A DNA stretch of 64,000 bases, taken from Curvularia sp. ZM96. Taxonomy: Eukaryota > Ascomycota > Dothideomycetes > Pleosporales > Pleosporaceae. Where the stretch lies: contig JAJGBQ010000007.1 in assembly GCA_022457065.1 (NCBI GenBank), forward strand, positions 434,001-498,000, read 5' to 3'. Under the pieces are notes generated by a model. That model did no database searches, was not told the origin of the DNA, and saw nothing but the letters and a program-made list of their open reading frames with translations. Of this stretch, positions 1-11,850 are shown one piece after another (position 1 is the first letter of the stretch; each line of letters starts with the position of its first letter). The translations under genes and the position numbers were made by a program.

Positions 1-3000
1 TGGGGCTGGGGTTGGGGCTGGCGTTTTCGCAACATGACCTGCCCTTGTTTGTCCATGTAGGTTTCGTACCCTTGTTGATCGAGCACTTCGTCAGGCACGC
101 GAACATTGACGGGCGATTTGCTGCTGCTTTCCCCTGCTGTCGCGGGATTGCTCTTTGCAGATGATGCATTCGCAGTGGCCTTGGCTTTGTTGAGTGCGTC
201 CTGGCTATATCGCTCGAGGGCATGGATACGGTCCTGATTCTCTTTGTTGCCTTCCATCAGGAAACGGAGGCACATGATGGCGTGCTCGCGGATGTAGGGG
301 TTGTGCTCGTCATATGAGCAACAGTTCAAGACCGCCTCGATGCCACCAAGCGGGCGAATTTGGTCTTGTACATGTTTGTTCTTCCACACCAGGGAGCTGA
401 GCACGAGGACAGCAAGTTTCTTAAGATTGCGCCATTCAAAGTCAGAAGGCTCATCTGCGGCTTCATCCATGTACGGCCGAGGTGATGGTGACGTTGGTGG
501 AGGAACGTAAGACTCAGCAGCCCCTGCTGTGGTATCGTATGGTCGCTCGACTGCGACCGGCTGTGGTTGTGACTGCTGCTGCTGAGCAGTATCCGTCTCA
601 GCTGGTGCAGGAGCCTGTGGCGCTTGATGGGCATTTCTCAGTGGCGGTGGCGACAGCTGACCCTTGGGAATCGCTGCATCGAGCTCTTTCAGTAGAGTGA
701 CTAGTTCATGAGAAATCTCCCAGTTGCTCAGCATCCTCTTCCATGTCTCATGTTCGGTAAGAATGGCAAAGAACTCCAGGTACTGATACACGCCTTCGTA
801 CATACGTTCCATGTCCCAAAGGTTGAGAGGGAAATCTTCAGGCTGCGCATGTCCGGCCCGGATTTGGCCTTGGAGGAAGATGAGCGCACAGGTCTGGGGA
901 ATGATGTGTCGCCGAAACTCGGTAAGCAAGAAATTGGCCATATGGACGTCGCCCTGGTCAACCTGTGGATGGTTTGCCTTGAGATGGCCTTTGGTGGGCT
1001 GGGTGCGAGCTTGCCTGGCACGGAATATGTTGGTCAGGAGCTTCATGATGACGGCTTGGGCTGGTGATATGATATCCTTCGATCTGCATAGCGTTAGTCG
1101 GGAGCTGCATGTGTTTGCGCTTGACTCACTCAGACTCTCTGAAAGCATGATAGGCAAACGGCAAGAGCTGGTTTGCAAGTATAGCTTCCATGATCTTCAC
1201 CATGAACTTGAAGTAAAGCTCTTCCTCTCGAAGATCCCAAGCAGCAACGAAGATCAGCAGTTCACGTAGCAGATTTCGTCCATTGTCTTGCGCGAGGAGA
1301 AGATGACATCTCACACCATGCATGCTCCTCACGCTACTGAAGACAGTAGGGTCGGAATGGTAGCCAGGCTGTCCTTCTTGTGGCTCGACAATGCCGGCCA
1401 TAATGATCATGGGCAGAACCTCGATTTCGGTAGGACCCAGGATGAGTGGAACGTCTGTGAGCAGCCCTCGGCCTTCATCTCCAGGAATGTCATCGTAATC
1501 ATCATCATTGTCATCGTCATCCTCTGGTGGAGGAGAAGTTGGAGAGGCTACGTCACTGATTAGCCCTGATGGTCGGTCGGGATCTGGCTCCAGACGCTTG
1601 AGCAAGTCTTCCTTGCCATTCTGAAGAATCTCCGCTCCGAAGGACGGCGGGTATGTCACACGGAAATCGATCTCACCTGCCGGGGGAGACCGTTTGATGC
1701 TGGGATCTAGTAACGAGTCATCCATTGCTGGTTTCGGGGACTGTCTCTCTGTGTCCGGGCCTGACGATTGCTGATCTTGGCCAGGTTCGTCTCCCGGTAG
1801 CACTGTAATGGACGAGCGCATTCGGTCAACCTCAACTTGGAGCTGGTTGATGCTCTTGGCTAGGGCTTGCACGCTCTCCTCGTTTTTGGCATGCTGGTCG
1901 ACGACCTTGCGATATGTGCTTGACTGAGTGATTTGATCGCGATACCGAGCGACGACGTCTGCATAGAGCATATTCCATTTCTGCAGGGGTCAGTAAGAAG
2001 TATGAATGAGCGAACTGGACTTGACTTACGTTCTTTTCTTCCTCGCTCATGGTCTGCCATCGTCTTCGGCACTCAGCGGCGATTTCATTCGCGCCGGCCT
2101 TGACACCGTGCTGTGTGAGAGCCTTCTTGACATCATTTCCGGTCTCACCAATGTAGAGTAAGAAGGGCGATGAGGCAGGCTGTTGAGGGATCTTGAAGGT
2201 ATCCAGGCTTCGCGTTTCGTGGTTTGGCAGAGGCTGCTCTTCTGGAGTTGGCTCCTGGTCTTGTTGTGGGAACTCGTCCATTTTGTATTTCATGTCAGCG
2301 AAGTTGGGTAGCTCATTGTCTAGGTGACTATCGAAAAGTTCGATCCAGAGCATGAGCTTGCGCTGCTCATTCTTCGCAATCAGGTTGTTGAGAAACTGCA
2401 AGCAAGTGATCAAAAGCTTCTTGTAGGCGTTGATGACGCCCTGCCATTTGTCTTCATCTTGAGTTCCCGCCTCGCCATCGTAGCCCCTCGCCGTGACGCG
2501 CACGCAGACGTTGATGAGAGAGAATATATCCTTGTCGAATAACCTATCTGCGCTTAGGTTCTGCACCCGCTCTCCGTGGACCAGTACGTTGCGCGCAATG
2601 CACACAAGCTGGTTTAGCCGTTCCAGGTCTCTGAGCAGGCTGGGCGAGTAGCTGGCTATGAGGGGACCCGACAAACCCTCATATTCTGGTGCTGCAGGAT
2701 CCGGCGCGGCAAAACAACGTCGTTCGAGCGAAGGGACGGCAGCCTTGAGTACGCCGGCAAGTTCATCCCAGAACTCCCATGAGAGGCCGAGTTCTTCGCG
2801 CAGCTCCAAGCTCTTGCGTGATTCTTCCAGCGTCTTCTTCACAATGTCCCGTTCCAACATGCGCAGTGTATCGTCTCGAATGTAGCCCAGGTTGTGGAAG
2901 TGAACCGTATATGGGGCGAGTGCGAGGCGAAGGCGCGTAAGATATGGTCTCGCTGGTCTGCCGTTTGAACTCTCGGGTCGCTCAGAGTCGCCCACGCTCT

Positions 3001-3331
3001 CCGTATCGTTGATGCTACCCTCAACCATGTTGCCGCTCGATTCTTTCACAATAGGTGCCTCGGATGTCGCGTGCCGGTCCCAGTCATGCCACAGCCGATT
3101 TTGGGCGAGCAGCGAGCGGTATACCCATACACGGATTGGGCCTGGTGCGCGTAAGATGCGGTAGAGGTTGTTGGAGGCCAGCTCTTGGGCAATATTGTGG
3201 TATTGCGCCAGCGCTATCGGGGCGAAAGCGAGGTGGGCAGGGTTTTTGGATGCGTCAGGAAAAGGCGACGGAAGATCAAGGGCTGGAGGCAGCGAATCGG
3301 AGTGCGTGGAGAAGCTCGAGTCCGAAGTCAT
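1..3331 (-). CDS. Ataxin-10 (Ctr86-like) homologue, 3' end cut by window edge
   Basis: Exons on the minus strand are 2030-3331, 1130-1980 and 1083 to below 1. The introns (1981-2029 and 1084-1129) are GT-AG and keep one frame of over 1,075 codons. The last exon carries the ataxin-10 domain signature: an ending like NPYIREHAIMCLRFLMEGN at residues about 975-993, preceded by a helical repeat region with WKNKHVQDQIRPLGG. The first intron joins two halves of an HMG-box-like segment (about 387-455) with SPFLLY, RRRWQTMSEEEKN and then KWNMLYADVVARYR. A long acidic and Pro-rich stretch follows. The protein ends in Pro-Gln repeats at the window edge. I chose the ATG at 3331; an in-frame non-ATG extension lies upstream. 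Ataxin-10 family proteins are cytoplasmic armadillo-type scaffolds linked to cytokinesis and signalling; the exact role here is not visible. The stop codon is outside the window. Confidence 0.85.
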
Positions 3332-3720
3332 AGTTGGGAGGCGTAGAAAAATTACGATGCCAGGCACAGAGAAGGACCCCACCATGTTTGCCCCGCGTCA
3401 GCCTGGGGCCTCTGACGACAGACCACAGTCGCATAGACAGCACCACATCACCCAACATGTGAAAGCAAATTTCTCAAGATAGTAATGCATTGATTCGCGC
3501 CAACTTGGGCTGCTTGTGAAATATGTAAGGAGAAAAATGAACCGCGCACAGGCACAAGTTGCCAAACGCGTCTAGTGGCTCCTGTTTGATCTTGGAAACA
3601 ATGTAATGTGAGTCTTGACGCATGGTAATGGCATCTCTCACGGACATGAATTGTTCCGATGGTTGGTCATGCATATCAGAAAGAGGAGGCAGAAAGAGGG
3701 TGATGGCGTTGTGCAAAACG
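3332..3720. other. Intergenic, upstream of ataxin-10 homologue
   Basis: This 389-base stretch separates the start of the ataxin-10 homologue from the 3' end of the URI-like gene on the same strand. It should hold that gene's promoter and the URI-like gene's terminator. Short open frames on both strands have no start context or family motif. I see nothing else. Confidence 0.6.
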
Positions 3721-5565
3721 CTACAGGCCCTCGGCCTTCAGTCGAGCTGCCATGAATCTGCTTACCTTCTTTGGCTTGCCATCTCGCTCTTCCATGATAG
3801 GGTTCTCCTCGTCCTCTTCAGTCGCTTTGAATCCACCCTGCTGCTGGATAAACCGATTCCGCGCCTTGTGGTATTCTGCTTGGATCTCACGGTTCAGGAT
3901 AACTGGATCAAACTCATCAGGCGCTTGTGGCTCTGACGGCAACGGGACATGCTCAGTGATTGTTGTGGCTAGTGTTCGGCCAGCAGGGCCTGTTGGCACA
4001 GGTGGTGCTTCTGGGACAGGAGGCGTAGGCAGTACTTTCGGTGTGTTCGCTGCAGCACGGGCACTCTTGAACCTTGACGTCTTGCCCGGTTTGGGTGGCT
4101 CTACTTGTGACGGAGGAGCAGGGGCAGATCTCTCCACGATCGTGTCTGAAATCGTTGGCGCCAACTTGGCTGCTGGCTGTGTTGTTCGTGCTGGTTCCGG
4201 CACTGGCTTCGGAGCTTCTGAGATATCGACATCGTTGGCGAACCGCACGCCCTTCTTCTTTGACTTTTCAGGTTCACCATCGTTTGCCGACTGCGAAGTG
4301 GACTTTGGTGCGTCCAATGACTGGTCGAACTGATCGTCCTTTTGTACGCGCATAGTGCGAATATCGCCAATATGCTCTTCTAAGGAATGGTCGTCCTTCT
4401 GTGGTCCAATGTTCTCAATCATGCGGGCGTTTAGCTTCTTTTCTAGCTCCAGCATCTGCCGCCGGTATTCCTCGGTGATGACTGGCCTTGTACTGCGGCC
4501 GTACTCGTCTTCCTCTTCTTCGTCCTCAGTGTTGTAGTCGTCATCGTAGTCATCGTCATACTCGTCGTCAGAAAACGATGCAGTAGGCCTATCAAGATTG
4601 AGCTCTGCAACGACCCGACCGACTTCTGACATGCCATACTGCAGCATTTGCCTTCTCAGCTCTGCATCCTCAGGGGACTCGTCTTCAGGTATGACTGGTG
4701 ATGATAGGCTTTCGTCATCGTCATCATCATCATCCTCGAGCTCGACTGCCCTAGCGCCCTCTGGAAATTGTACCGATGCAAGATCCTGGGCGTCCTTGGG
4801 CTTCGGTGCGGGTTTCGGTTCGGGTTCAACGTCAACCTCCTCAGCAAAAGACACGGCTTTCTTTGCTGGAGACTGTTCCGTGGTGGCGCGGTCATCGGAT
4901 GAGGCAGACGGGGATGTCGATGAAATAGCAGGGTTTGATTTCTCTGCACCATCTGAAGCTGATTGAGAAGTCGAGGGACTTTCTGGGGATTGCTCTTTCG
5001 CTTGTGACGCGTTCTTCTCCAGCTCAGCCTTCTGGATTCCAGCTTTGCGCAACACTTCGACAAGCTCAGCTGCAGCCTTGCCTGTCTGGTTGACTGAGCT
5101 CGATATCTCATTGCCTTCATCGTCTAGTTCTTCTTCGATGTCCATCATCGGGTCGCCTTCTTCGTTATTCATGCCAGGTTCTAACAAAACATCGACACCA
5201 GCAAGCTTCTTCTCGGCAGCATCGAGGTTCTTTTCGATCGTAGCACTACTGGTACGGACATAGTCAATGCGTCTAGAGATCATGTCAACAACTTGGTTAG
5301 CAGTGCGTTCGGTGGGCGAGTTCTTGCAGAGCAGCTCTTCAACTTCTTTCTCGTTGACCAGCTCTAGCTCCAATTCGCGCGCTATTCCGCGTATTTGCGA
5401 AGGAGACGGGTCGCCGGCGGCCTCGATTTCTTCTTTGAGTGCCTCATACTCAGCCTCCCAGGTGGTCCAGTGAGACAAGGACTTGCGCAGCTGGTCGACA
5501 GTCTGCTGTAGCTGCACACGGCGGCGTTCAATATCCTCTAGAGCCTTTTGTGTCGAGGCCGCCAT
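3721..5565 (-). CDS. URI/Bud27-like unconventional prefoldin (DUF3835 family)
   Basis: A single-exon 614-residue protein. The N-terminal 130 residues form a prefoldin-type coiled coil, starting MAASTQKALEDIERRRVQ and containing LRKSLSHWTTWEAEYEALK. A long acidic, Ser-rich linker follows with repeated DDDDDDD and DDEYDDDYDDDY tracts. The C-terminal half has two copies of a short block: KKAVSFAEEVDV near the middle and KKGVRFANDVDI later. It ends with two basic SRF-A-A motifs (SRFKSARAAA and VSRFMAARLKAEGL), typical of the fungal DUF3835 region. In yeast, Bud27 binds the polymerase subunit Rpb5 and helps assemble RNA polymerases in the cytoplasm. The ATG at 5565 was chosen because upstream residues are Phe-rich and unlike the family. 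It is head-to-head with TFB3. Confidence 0.85.
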   Translation of the reverse strand: MAASTQKALEDIERRRVQLQQTVDQLRKSLSHWTTWEAEYEALKEEIEAAGDPSPSQIRGIARELELELVNEKEVEELLCKNSPTERTANQVVDMISRRIDYVRTSSATIEKNLDAAEKKLAGVDVLLEPGMNNEEGDPMMDIEEELDDEGNEISSSVNQTGKAAAELVEVLRKAGIQKAELEKNASQAKEQSPESPSTSQSASDGAEKSNPAISSTSPSASSDDRATTEQSPAKKAVSFAEEVDVEPEPKPAPKPKDAQDLASVQFPEGARAVELEDDDDDDDESLSSPVIPEDESPEDAELRRQMLQYGMSEVGRVVAELNLDRPTASFSDDEYDDDYDDDYNTEDEEEEDEYGRSTRPVITEEYRRQMLELEKKLNARMIENIGPQKDDHSLEEHIGDIRTMRVQKDDQFDQSLDAPKSTSQSANDGEPEKSKKKGVRFANDVDISEAPKPVPEPARTTQPAAKLAPTISDTIVERSAPAPPSQVEPPKPGKTSRFKSARAAANTPKVLPTPPVPEAPPVPTGPAGRTLATTITEHVPLPSEPQAPDEFDPVILNREIQAEYHKARNRFIQQQGGFKATEEDEENPIMEERDGKPKKVSRFMAARLKAEGL

Positions 5566-5905
5566 AATGTCGATGTCGTGCTGAGGTAGGTGAGGTGGAA
5601 GAAGAAAGAAAAAAAAGTCGAAGGAATTTACCTGCAGAAAATGGCCGAGCTTGGCAGTTAGCTCGCCCCGCAGGGGGACCATGCGCGCATGCATACCGGG
5701 TGTCCGCCTGCTACAATTCCGGAACCAACATCATAGTAATTGAACGACCTCGCCGTCACGTCAACTGGTTTGCATTTACATACTAGAGGAGCAAGCCATG
5801 CTGTCGTCCTAGCAGAGTTACAAGCGAAATCCTTCCGCTGAGTAATCAGTCCAAGTCAAGACATTCGCCTGCGAAGCTCCGAATCACCTTTGCCTCACCT
5901 CCGTC
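5566..5905. promoter_or_regulatory. Shared divergent promoter region of URI-like gene and TFB3
   Basis: The two start codons are 340 bases apart and point away from each other, so this interval must contain both promoters. No TATA box stands out. It holds a CCTCACCT-type pyrimidine-rich leader just before TFB3. Confidence 0.55.
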
Positions 5906-6913
5906 ATGTCGAGATCCGGGCGCGCAACAGGCGCGTCGAAGCAGGATAGCGGTGCGTCTACTCTTTCTAAATCTCTATACAATCTGTCTTTGCTACATGC
6001 GCCACGCGAATCCCTCGCTGACGGTCCCCCAGGCGTATGCCCCGTCTGCAAGGCGTCGGGTTACCTTGACCCGAATATGCAATTCAAGATCAATCCTACG
6101 TGCTATCACTCCATGTGTGATACTTGTGTCGAGCGACTGTTCGGAGGCAACAAAGGCAACAATATATGTCCGGTGGCGGGATGCGCGAAGACGCTGGCCT
6201 ACAGGAACTTCAGAAGGGCGACCTTTGAAGACCTGAAGGTGGAAAGGGAGGTGGATTTGCGGAAAAAGGTTATGAAGATGCAAGTGAAATATGCGACGCA
6301 GGTATTGTTACTCAGCTAACGGCAGGTCAGCATGAACAAGACGGAAGACGATTTTGAAACGCTGAGAGACTATAACGATTACCTCGAGCAGGTGGAAGAA
6401 ATGACTTGGAACCTCATTCTCAACATCGACGTCGACGCGACTTGGAACAAACTGCACCGATTCGAAGCGCTTCAAAAAGCAGACGCGAACATCGCTGCTA
6501 CACGCGCGGGGAAGAATGGCGCACCCATCAAAGGCGCTGGTCAGGAGGAAGGGGGCGCCGAGCTCATGTTCCGTGGACTCAAGAAGTACGTCCCACCACC
6601 AAAGGAACCACCTTTCGATCCTTGGGGAGGGTGCAACATCACGCCGCAATATTACATATTGCAGGACAGTTACGATGTCGACTGGTATGCGCGTATGAAG
6701 AAAGACCCAGCACATCTCGTGGGAGGACACAACCTGCAGGACTACTGTAACCGGGCATTGCGCGAAGCTTTTGGCGGGTTTGGAGTCTTCATCGAGGATG
6801 AGATTGCAGCAAGAGATGCCCCGTCCATGTCGATGGATGCAGATGTCGGCACCGAAAATGCGGCAGCGGCTGCTATGAGCGGGAGAGAGGCGAACATGGA
6901 CGACGTCTTCTAA
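5906..6913 (+). CDS. TFB3: TFIIH/CAK subunit Tfb3 (MAT1 homologue)
   Basis: Exons 5906-6283 and 6326-6913 give 321 residues, the same size as yeast Tfb3. Residues about 43-90 form a RING finger: CPVCKASGYLD, then C-Y-H-S-M-C-D-T-C, ending C-P-V-A-G-C. This is followed by the MAT1 helical region (FRRATFEDLKVEREVDLRKKV, with the continuation NKTEDDFETLRDYNDYLE in exon 2) and a C-terminal part with DPWGGCNITPQYYILQDSY. Tfb3 anchors the Kin28/CDK7-cyclin kinase module to core TFIIH and acts in the nucleus. The intron is only 42 nt (GTGAAA donor, CTAACGGCAG acceptor). The junction inserts a few residues relative to other fungi, so a second donor (GTTATG at 6269) is possible. Confidence 0.95.
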
Positions 6914-7045
6914 TCTACCTCTACTATGATACCCGGCATAATGCCAGCATTGGGTGGCGTTTGCAAGAAAATGGGCGTATCATTACTTGGGATTGCGGCG
7001 TTTTGTGTGTGTACTAATATTCATGAATCTATCTCATCGTGTCTT

Positions 7046-7872
7046 TCATATCCTGTTCTCCAAGCTCCTGCGTCCTATCTCCCCTGCTGCTCCGTGGTAT
7101 GCCAGATCATCATACCCGAATTGCTCTTCTGGTACTGAATAGCCCTGACCACCTCTAAACTGTCTTTGCTGGGCGGCCACAGGGTTCGGATTGGCATCCA
7201 ACTCCTGCACATTATCTGGAACATCTGGAGCGCCCTTCCTCTTATCCGCCAGCCCGTCTACCTGCTGAAAGGCGCCTCTCGTCCTTGCTCCCCTCAGTAC
7301 CTTGACATCCACAGCCAATGCCAGCAGCGTCGCTAGCAGGCCCAACAATGCAAAGCTGAACACCGCCTTGTACTCTCTGCATATGCTCACCCCCATATCG
7401 GATTCCCAGTTCGATGTATCGCAGACGTTCGCCAATGTCCCTGAACTCCACCTTGCCAGCATTCCAAACGAACCCACCCAGAGCACCGCGAGTGAGCCGT
7501 TGACGCCGATGTTCAAAGCAGGGTTCAGGCCGTGGTATATGTGCAGAAAGATTGTCGATGTAAGGGCGATGATGGTCAACAGTGATACAGTCATGAGCTA
7601 TTCTCACGTCAGTGTTTCTCTCCTCACATCTCCTCTTCTATGATATTAGGGATATGGATGCGCAAAGGTTTCAAGTTGAACAATCTGCATTCTGGGTGGA
7701 CCCGTACCAGAATGAATGTCCAGGGCAGACTATACCCGTCACGCGACAGTTCGCGCATAAAGTAGGACATGATACCCGCTACAATGAGCGAGGATACTAG
7801 TTGCGCACATCGCGGGAGGTGGAATGGGAAGAAGGGGTACGGCGTGGGTTTCACGCGGTTCTTGCGCGTCAT
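7046..7872 (-). CDS. MARVEL-type four-helix membrane protein
   Basis: Exons 7708-7872 and 7046-7597 join in phase 0 across a 110-nt GT-AG intron, giving 238 residues. Four hydrophobic segments are visible: around CAQLVSSLIVAGIMSYF, WTFILLMTVSLLTIIALTS, NGSLAVLWVGSFGMLARWS, and FSFALLGLLATLLALAVDV. A loop between helices 3 and 4 has two cysteines (NVCDTSNWE and SICREYKA). The C-terminal 75 residues are polar and cytosolic-looking. This matches the MARVEL-domain layout common in fungal plasma-membrane proteins; substrate or partner is unknown. It is convergent with TFB3, with 132 bases between stops. The second exon on its own starts with an internal ATG and would lose the first helix. Confidence 0.75.
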
Positions 7873-9026
7873 GGCAGGTAGAGAGGGGGCCGCTGCTCCG
7901 GCGAGGAAGAAGCGTCAGGGTGTCGCAGGAGGGCCGATTTGAGCGACGAAAGTGGTCAAAGTGGGTAGACGCAAAGTCGCAGAGGGCGGTCAACGCAGGG
8001 GAATAGTGGGCTGAGGCTGAGTGTAGAGAGCTGGTAGGGATCAGCTGGTTTGGCGGTTTCTCGTGGGTACCGAAGACCCAGCGCCGAAATCGAGCCGTGG
8101 CAGTCAACCCACTTCTTACAGTAGCAGCGATAGGTACGATAGATAACAAGTCCCTAATACACGAGATTCAAGGAAATCTCATGGTGAACCATCCTGGTTG
8201 GCAAGATGTGAGCTGAGGCTTGTGCCGCTAGGACAGACTACCGTGAATAGCATCCTATAGCGTGAGCACTTCAACGACAGCTCAACGATTACTCTACCTT
8301 GGTCGTTGTTTTTGTCGTCTCAATGCCAGTGGTACTTCATACCAGTCATGCTTTGCACCGAGTTAACTTGTGAAGGTCGAGATGCAAAGACAAAGACTGA
8401 GTCCTGCATGACAGAACTAGACCCTGTCCCGCCCAGCCACGTTCATAAGGCTCCCCACTCCTTTGCATTCAGGCCCACCAGGAAAACCGATCTTGTCAAA
8501 AAAAACGTACGGAGTAGTGTCGTGGAGGATTCAAGGAAAAGGCGAGCTCATTTGTTTACTGCCAAATTGCAGTTCCAGCGCTGAATCAATTACGCCTACA
8601 CACAACAAACATTAGATGTGGTTGAGCTGAAGGATACAATTAGTTATCCGCATGGCTCAATTGCCGTGCAACTCCCAGGTTCCTGGAAGGCAGTAGTATC
8701 ATGCACGTGCGCATAAGCATCTAGGAAACAGCTGAATCGAGTAGGAAAATCCCCTGTCAGCGTGGCGTCGTTTATGCATCGGATAAATACCAACAGGGTG
8801 TCTTGGCCCAAATGTCCCTGTACAATGCACCGATTTCGGTTGGTAGGCTGCATTTTGCTGGGCATGCACCTTCTCGGCCTCAATCTGTAGTGCGGAGATG
8901 CCATGTAACCCATGCCGGCCAGGATGACTGGGCGCCTGATCAAGAATATAATGATGCCTCAGCTCCATCTATCTGTCTGATGACTGATTCGCCATAGAGA
9001 ACTTCCTTTCGAAGTCTAACAGGAAG
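7873..9026. other. Gene-free interval, 1.15 kb
   Basis: Between the divergent MARVEL-like and GMC oxidoreductase genes. It should contain both promoters. A CGTACGGAGTAGTGT string at about 8507 resembles short motifs scattered in this window (also near 14060 and 28808). Open frames of 60-136 codons are present on both strands but show no recognisable motif or splice structure. I see no RNA gene. Confidence 0.55.
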
Positions 9027-10893
9027 ATGAAGTTCCTAGGAGTGGCATTGGCTGTATATAGCCTAGCGGAACACGCTGGTGCAGCCAACGTCAAGCACAC
9101 CAAGAACTCAAATGGGAACTTAAGCACCTACGATTTTGTAAGTTCTTTCTTAGATCAATACGATTGAGTCAACCGGCCGTGTTCTGACAAAAAGCTAGAT
9201 CGTCGTAGGTGGCGGCACTGCAGGTCTCGCTGTTGCATCACGCGTCAGCGTCGGTCTCCCAGGCAAAAGCGTCCTCGTCATCGAAGCAGGACCCGACGGC
9301 CGTCAGGACCCAGGAATCTACATTCCAGGAAGGAAAGGCTCGACGCTAGGTGGAAAGTATGACTGGAACTTCACCACAGTACCGCAGCCATATGCAAACA
9401 ACCGTGTCATTTCACAGAATCGTGGAAAAGTACTTGGTGGTTCTTCAGCATTGAATCTTATGACATGGGATCGCGCTTCAGAGTACGAGCTGAACGCTTG
9501 GGAGACACTAGGCAATGCTGGGTGGAACTGGAAGAACTTGTACGCCGCTATGTTGAAGGCCGAAACCTTCTTACCGTCTTCCGAGTATGGTTCTGAAGGC
9601 GTGGGCAAGACCGGCCCCATTAGGACTCTTATCAACAGGATCATTCCACGCCACCAGGAATCTTGGATCCCTACGATGACTGGTTTGGGCCTTCCTAACA
9701 ACCGAGAATCTCTTAATGGTCATGTCGTTGGCGTAATGACCCAACCGAATAACATCAGGCCAAACTACACTCGCTCCTACTCGCCAGAGTATCTCAAACT
9801 AGCGGGGAAGAACCTTGAATTGAAGCTAGATACCCGAGTCGCAAAGGTCAACTTTCAAGGCAAAACTGCTACTGGCGTCACCCTGGAAGACGGCACTGTT
9901 ATTAATGCCCGACGAGAAGTAATCCTATCCGCTGGAACGTTCCAAACCCCTGGTCTTCTTGAGCATTCTGGCATTGGAGATTCAGTCCTCTTGGAAAAGC
10001 TCGGCATCCCACTTGTTAGGCACCTACCTTCAGTTGGTGAAAACCTCCAGGATCACATTCGCACTCAAGTATCGTTCCAGCTCAAACCTGGATATACCTC
10101 ATTCGACGTGCTCAAGAACGCCACCCGTGCAACTGCTGAACTGGCCCTGTACAACGCTGGCAAGCCTTCTCTTTATGACTACGCCGGTAGTGCGTTCGCC
10201 TTTTTTTCCTCGAGTCTGATCTCCAACGATACTGCTGCAAAACTCCGTGCCCTTGTGGATAGTGACGAAAGCTTGAACTCGACAAGTGACAAGACAAAGA
10301 AAAGTTTTGTCTTTCCAGCTCTCGAAAACAAAGTTCCTCAACTGGAAATGATCTTTTCAGATGGCTATACCGGTCTCAAGGGATACCCGGCAGCCAACTC
10401 GTCGCAATTTGGCATCGGCACTTTTACGCTGATTGGTGGTGTGCAGCACCCATTTAGTAAAGGATATGTCCACATCAACTCGCGCAATATCTCTGATAAA
10501 CCGGTCATCAACCCCAGGTACCTCTCGCATCCCTACGACCTCCAGGCTAGCGCGAGCCTCGCCAAGTTCATGCGAAAAGTCGCTTCATCACCGCCACTGA
10601 GCGACATATGGACACAAGAATATGACCCAGGCAGTTCCGTTCAGACAGACAAGGATTGGGAGGATTTTGCGCGCGCGAATACGCTTAGTATCTACCATCC
10701 TGTGGGTACTGCTGCGTTGCTTCCGGAGAAGGATGGTGGTGTCGTCGACACAAGCCTTAAGGTGTATGGTACCAAGGGCTTGAGGGTGGTAGACGCGAGT
10801 ATTATGCCTTTAATACCAAGTGCGCATATTCAGACGCTGACGTATGGCATTTCCGAGCGGGCAGCGGAGATGATTATTCGTGAGCATAAGTAG
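9027..10893 (+). CDS. Secreted GMC oxidoreductase (FAD-dependent alcohol/sugar oxidase type)
   Basis: Exon 1 (9027-9137) and exon 2 (9199-10893) are joined in phase 0 across a 61-nt intron (GTAAGT...AAGCTAG), giving 601 residues. The first exon supplies a signal peptide (MKFLGVALAVYSLAEHAGA) and ends inside the FAD-binding strand, so the gene is broken without it. The FAD dinucleotide motif is IVVGGGTAGLAVASRV. GMC signature 1 is GKVLGGSSALNLMTW and signature 2 is GTFQTPGLLEHSGIGD. The active site region shows YHPVGTAAL (His) and PSAHIQTLTYGISERAA (second His). The family oxidises alcohols or sugars, often releasing hydrogen peroxide outside the cell. Several N-glycosylation sites fit secretion. 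The substrate cannot be told; it could be aryl-alcohol, glucose or choline-type. Confidence 0.9.
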
Positions 10894-11850
10894 ATGACAT
10901 ATAGCGCTGAACTCGCAATAAGAAATTGTAATTATGACACATTATATTCCTAGTGTATCGAGCTATGTCAAGCACAGAGGCTATTGCTGTGCTCTTCTCA
11001 GTATCTCGAGGCAAAGAAAAACGATGATCCAAGGCCACAGTATCGCTATGATCTGGAGAAGGCCACGCGCAGTTCAAAGCATCTAACTGAGCGATACCTG
11101 GAAGATGAACTTCGGCGCCATGAAGTAAGAGCGCTTCGATTGTTGACAGATCAGCTCGAGCTGCGGCCTATCCAGCGCAGCAGATTCTCTAGAATCTGTA
11201 CTGTTGATTAGGATTCAAAATCTTGTGAGCTTAGCTTCTGGGCTATTAGATGTGAGATCCCAACCCAGTTTATGTGTCTTGGTGAAACGTTTTCTTGCAA
11301 GCATCACAGTTTTAGCGAAAGACCCCAGTATTTCAAGGTATTAATTCCATAAAACAGCTTCAATAAAGCCTCCGAAGATGCATGCACCGATCCCAAGCAC
11401 AGCATAAGACTGTTGATCAGGTCTTACACACGCAGTTACTACGGGGGTTTTCGAGAGAACTGCAAACATGCACAAATCAACAAACATACGGATTTAGGTA
11501 GTTTTAGAATAATTCAAAAACGAGTAATAAGAGATTGGATTTCCAAAATATTACAAAAGAAAGCGCGAGTACTAACGGAGCACTGAGCATTCGTCATGCC
11601 AATTGGAAGGCTGCCACGGTATCCTTTTTGACATTGCAATCTGGCGAGTGAGGCTTGAAGAAGCGCGATTCTGGTAACATACATCAACACGCAATTGGAG
11701 AATTCTCCTGTTCGAGCTGGTAGAATTTACGACATTAGGTATGGTCATTGCCGATGATTCGAGTCTAAATACAAGAATGTGTGGTGTACCCACACTTACA
11801 TAAGGAATTGCTGCTATTCATCATGACCAACATTGCTGCAGAGTACCTAA
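10894..11850. other. Gene-free interval, about 0.96 kb
   Basis: Lies between the GMC oxidoreductase and the small secreted protein, which point toward each other, so it contains only 3' flanks. The sequence becomes AT-rich from about 11,460 to 11,560. The one 75-codon frame here lacks an ATG. Nothing else is seen. Confidence 0.55.

Noticed and set aside
10984..11211. 75-codon charged frame after the GMC gene
   Set aside because: No ATG start and no supporting signal.
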